Assembly: GCA_902797585.1 (NCBI GenBank)
Contig: CADBTK010000079.1
Coordinates: forward strand, 1 to 6,206
From: Erysipelothrix rhusiopathiae
GTDB lineage: Bacteria; Bacillota_I; Bacilli_A; Erysipelotrichales; Erysipelotrichaceae
Reading direction: 5' to 3'
Length of the DNA stretch: 6,206 bases
Shown: piece by piece, positions 4,920-6,206 of the stretch
Layout: each line of letters opens with the position of its first letter
Position numbering within the stretch: position 1 is the stretch's first letter
Position numbers and translations under genes: made by a program
Notes under the pieces: generated by a model
Seen by the model: the letters and a program-made list of their open reading frames with translations, nothing else
What the model was told of the DNA's origin: nothing
Databases searched by the model: none

Positions 4920-6206
4920 ATGTCATTGTTTTTGGGAACGATGAGTCAACATATTCCTGGAAAAAAGGAATTAAGTGAACATGCCCCTTTGTTGAAACTA
5001 TTACCGAAAAAAGAAGCTTATATTCCATTATTTGGAGGTAAAGTAACAGATTTAGAAGTACTAGTAGAAGAAGGACAAGAGGTAAAAATCGGAACAAAAT
5101 TAGCACAGACCACTTCAGGTTTTTATGTGCCTATTTATTCAAGTGTTTCCGGTACGTATAAAGGAATTGTCAAACGTATGCACAATTCTCTAAAACCACA
5201 AGATCATATGGTGATTGAATTGGATGGAAAACAAGAATCTATCCAAGCTTTTGAACCAAAGGATTATACACAATTAACAAGAGAACAATGTGTAGATTTT
5301 GTTAAAGAAGCTGGAATCATTGGTCTAGGTGGAGCAGGGTTTCCTACTTATGTGAAATATGGAAAGGTTGACGGAGTTGATTGTGTATTAATCAACGCGG
5401 TCGAATGTGAACCTTATATTACAGCGGATTATTGTTCAACAATGAATGATGTAGAAGACTTAATCCTTGGTTGTCAAATTATGAAAAAGATGGCCGATGT
5501 CGATAAAGTTTATATCTGTATCAAGGAAAGTCACCCAGACTTAATTGAACATGTCAACAAATATGTTAGTGAAGGAATTGAAGTACGTCCTGTACCAGAT
5601 GTATATCCAATGGGATGGGAACGTGTATTAGTTCGAGAAGTGCTAAAAAAAGAATACAATATGTTGCCAGCAGAAGCTGGAGCTATTGTCGGAAATGCTT
5701 CCACAGCTATTGCGATTGCCCAAGCTTTTACCAAAGGACAAGGTTTAGCGGATATGGTATTAACAGTTAGTGGAGAAGGGGTAAAGAACCCTTGTAATGT
5801 CCAAGTTCCTGTGGGAATGCCAGTATCAGAAATTATGGAAGCTTGTGGTGGATATACAAGTGAAGATGTACGCTTGATTGCTGGAGGTCCTATGATGGGA
5901 CGTACAATTGTTAATGATCAATTTGTCATTGATCGAGCAATGAATGCCATTACTGTATTGCCACATGTTGCCGATGATGCCATCGCATGTCTTCGTTGTG
6001 GACGTTGTAGTGATCATTGTCCATCCGGATTACAACCGGTACGAATTGCCGCAGCAGTGGATGCCAGTGATTTAGATGAAATGATTAAACGTGGAGCACA
6101 AAGTTGTATAGAGTGTGGACTTTGTACCTATGTGTGTCCAAGTCATATTGATGTAACGGAAAGTGTCCGTAAGGCAAAACGTGTAATTGCCTTGAAACAG
6201 AAACGA
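4920..6206 (+). CDS. rnfC: Electron transport complex subunit RnfC (3' end outside window)
   Basis: Peripheral NADH/flavin and iron-sulfur subunit of the Rnf complex, which couples ferredoxin:NAD+ electron transfer to Na+ or H+ pumping at the cytoplasmic membrane. The 429 visible residues have no stop; the usual length is near 440, so little is missing. Domains: an N-terminal barrel-sandwich-like region (about 1-100) with HIPGKKELSEHAP (11-23); the Nqo1-like nucleotide/FMN fold with GLGGAGFPTYVK from residue 135 and NAVECEPYITAD; an SLBB-like segment (SGEGVKNPCNVQVPVGMPV); GGPMMG; and two [4Fe-4S] motifs, CxxCxxCxxxCP at Cys357, 360, 363, 367 and Cys396, 399, 402, 406. ATG 4920 was preferred because of the ribosome binding site at 4907-4914. 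In-frame ATG 4902 and GTG 4911 fall at or inside it. PrdC, an RnfC-like proline reductase partner, is the main alternative; neighbouring apbE favours Rnf. The rest of an rnf operon should follow downstream. Confidence 0.9.
   Translation, partial: MSLFLGTMSQHIPGKKELSEHAPLLKLLPKKEAYIPLFGGKVTDLEVLVEEGQEVKIGTKLAQTTSGFYVPIYSSVSGTYKGIVKRMHNSLKPQDHMVIELDGKQESIQAFEPKDYTQLTREQCVDFVKEAGIIGLGGAGFPTYVKYGKVDGVDCVLINAVECEPYITADYCSTMNDVEDLILGCQIMKKMADVDKVYICIKESHPDLIEHVNKYVSEGIEVRPVPDVYPMGWERVLVREVLKKEYNMLPAEAGAIVGNASTAIAIAQAFTKGQGLADMVLTVSGEGVKNPCNVQVPVGMPVSEIMEACGGYTSEDVRLIAGGPMMGRTIVNDQFVIDRAMNAITVLPHVADDAIACLRCGRCSDHCPSGLQPVRIAAAVDASDLDEMIKRGAQSCIECGLCTYVCPSHIDVTESVRKAKRVIALKQKR

Noticed and set aside
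4852..5106. An 84-codon hydrophobic frame on the minus strand over the rnfC start.
   Set aside because: It lies antisense to a confidently assigned gene and its two-promoter region, has no ribosome binding site, and its Leu-rich content mirrors AT-rich sense codons.

Overview
The window comes from a low-GC, AT-rich Gram-positive bacterium (Bacillota). AGGAGG-type ribosome binding sites, sigma-A-like promoters, short U-tailed hairpin terminators and the gene families all fit this. The mix of branched-chain aminotransferase, HxlA/HxlB, an SPFH-Arc pair and Rnf suggests an anaerobic or fermentative lineage, possibly Erysipelotrichia or a Clostridia relative. That placement is a low-confidence guess made without any search.

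Layout. (1) 1-570, +: the C-terminal part of a branched-chain aminotransferase (BCAT copy 1), whose 5' end lies outside the window, with its own terminator. (2) 618-1826, -: a two-gene operon of an SPFH/band-7 membrane protein followed 4 nt later by a 62-aa ribbon-helix-helix (Arc-like) protein. Its terminator faces that of BCAT copy 1. (3) 1835-1880: a compact bidirectional control region where two copies of the perfect palindrome TGATATCA overlap candidate promoters in both directions. (4) about 1895-2467, +: a second BCAT copy, about 91% identical to copy 1 in protein but lacking the whole N-terminal half. It is best read as a truncated duplicate. (5) 2470-3742, -: hxlA-hxlB, with overlapping reading frames, encoding 3-hexulose-6-phosphate synthase and 6-phospho-3-hexuloisomerase. 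(6) 3770-4819, -: a membrane-anchored ApbE flavin transferase whose -10 box sits so close to its ATG that the mRNA should be leaderless. (7) 4920-6206, +: rnfC, complete except for its extreme 3' end, divergent from apbE across a 100-bp two-promoter region.

How the genes work together. ApbE attaches FMN covalently to Rnf subunits in known systems, so apbE and rnfC form a logical divergent pair for ion-pumping ferredoxin:NAD+ oxidoreduction. HxlA and HxlB fix formaldehyde onto ribulose 5-phosphate or, in reverse, make ribulose 5-phosphate from fructose 6-phosphate. BCAT connects to branched-chain amino acid metabolism. The SPFH-Arc operon has no obvious metabolic link to its neighbours. It lies between the two BCAT copies, which suggests arrival or rearrangement by recombination within the BCAT gene. 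The strongest leads are the BCAT duplication bracketing the SPFH-Arc operon, the paired-palindrome switch, and the SPFH-Arc pair itself. No mobile-element gene, CRISPR array, tRNA or rRNA is visible, and no stretch over 300 bases lacks a gene.
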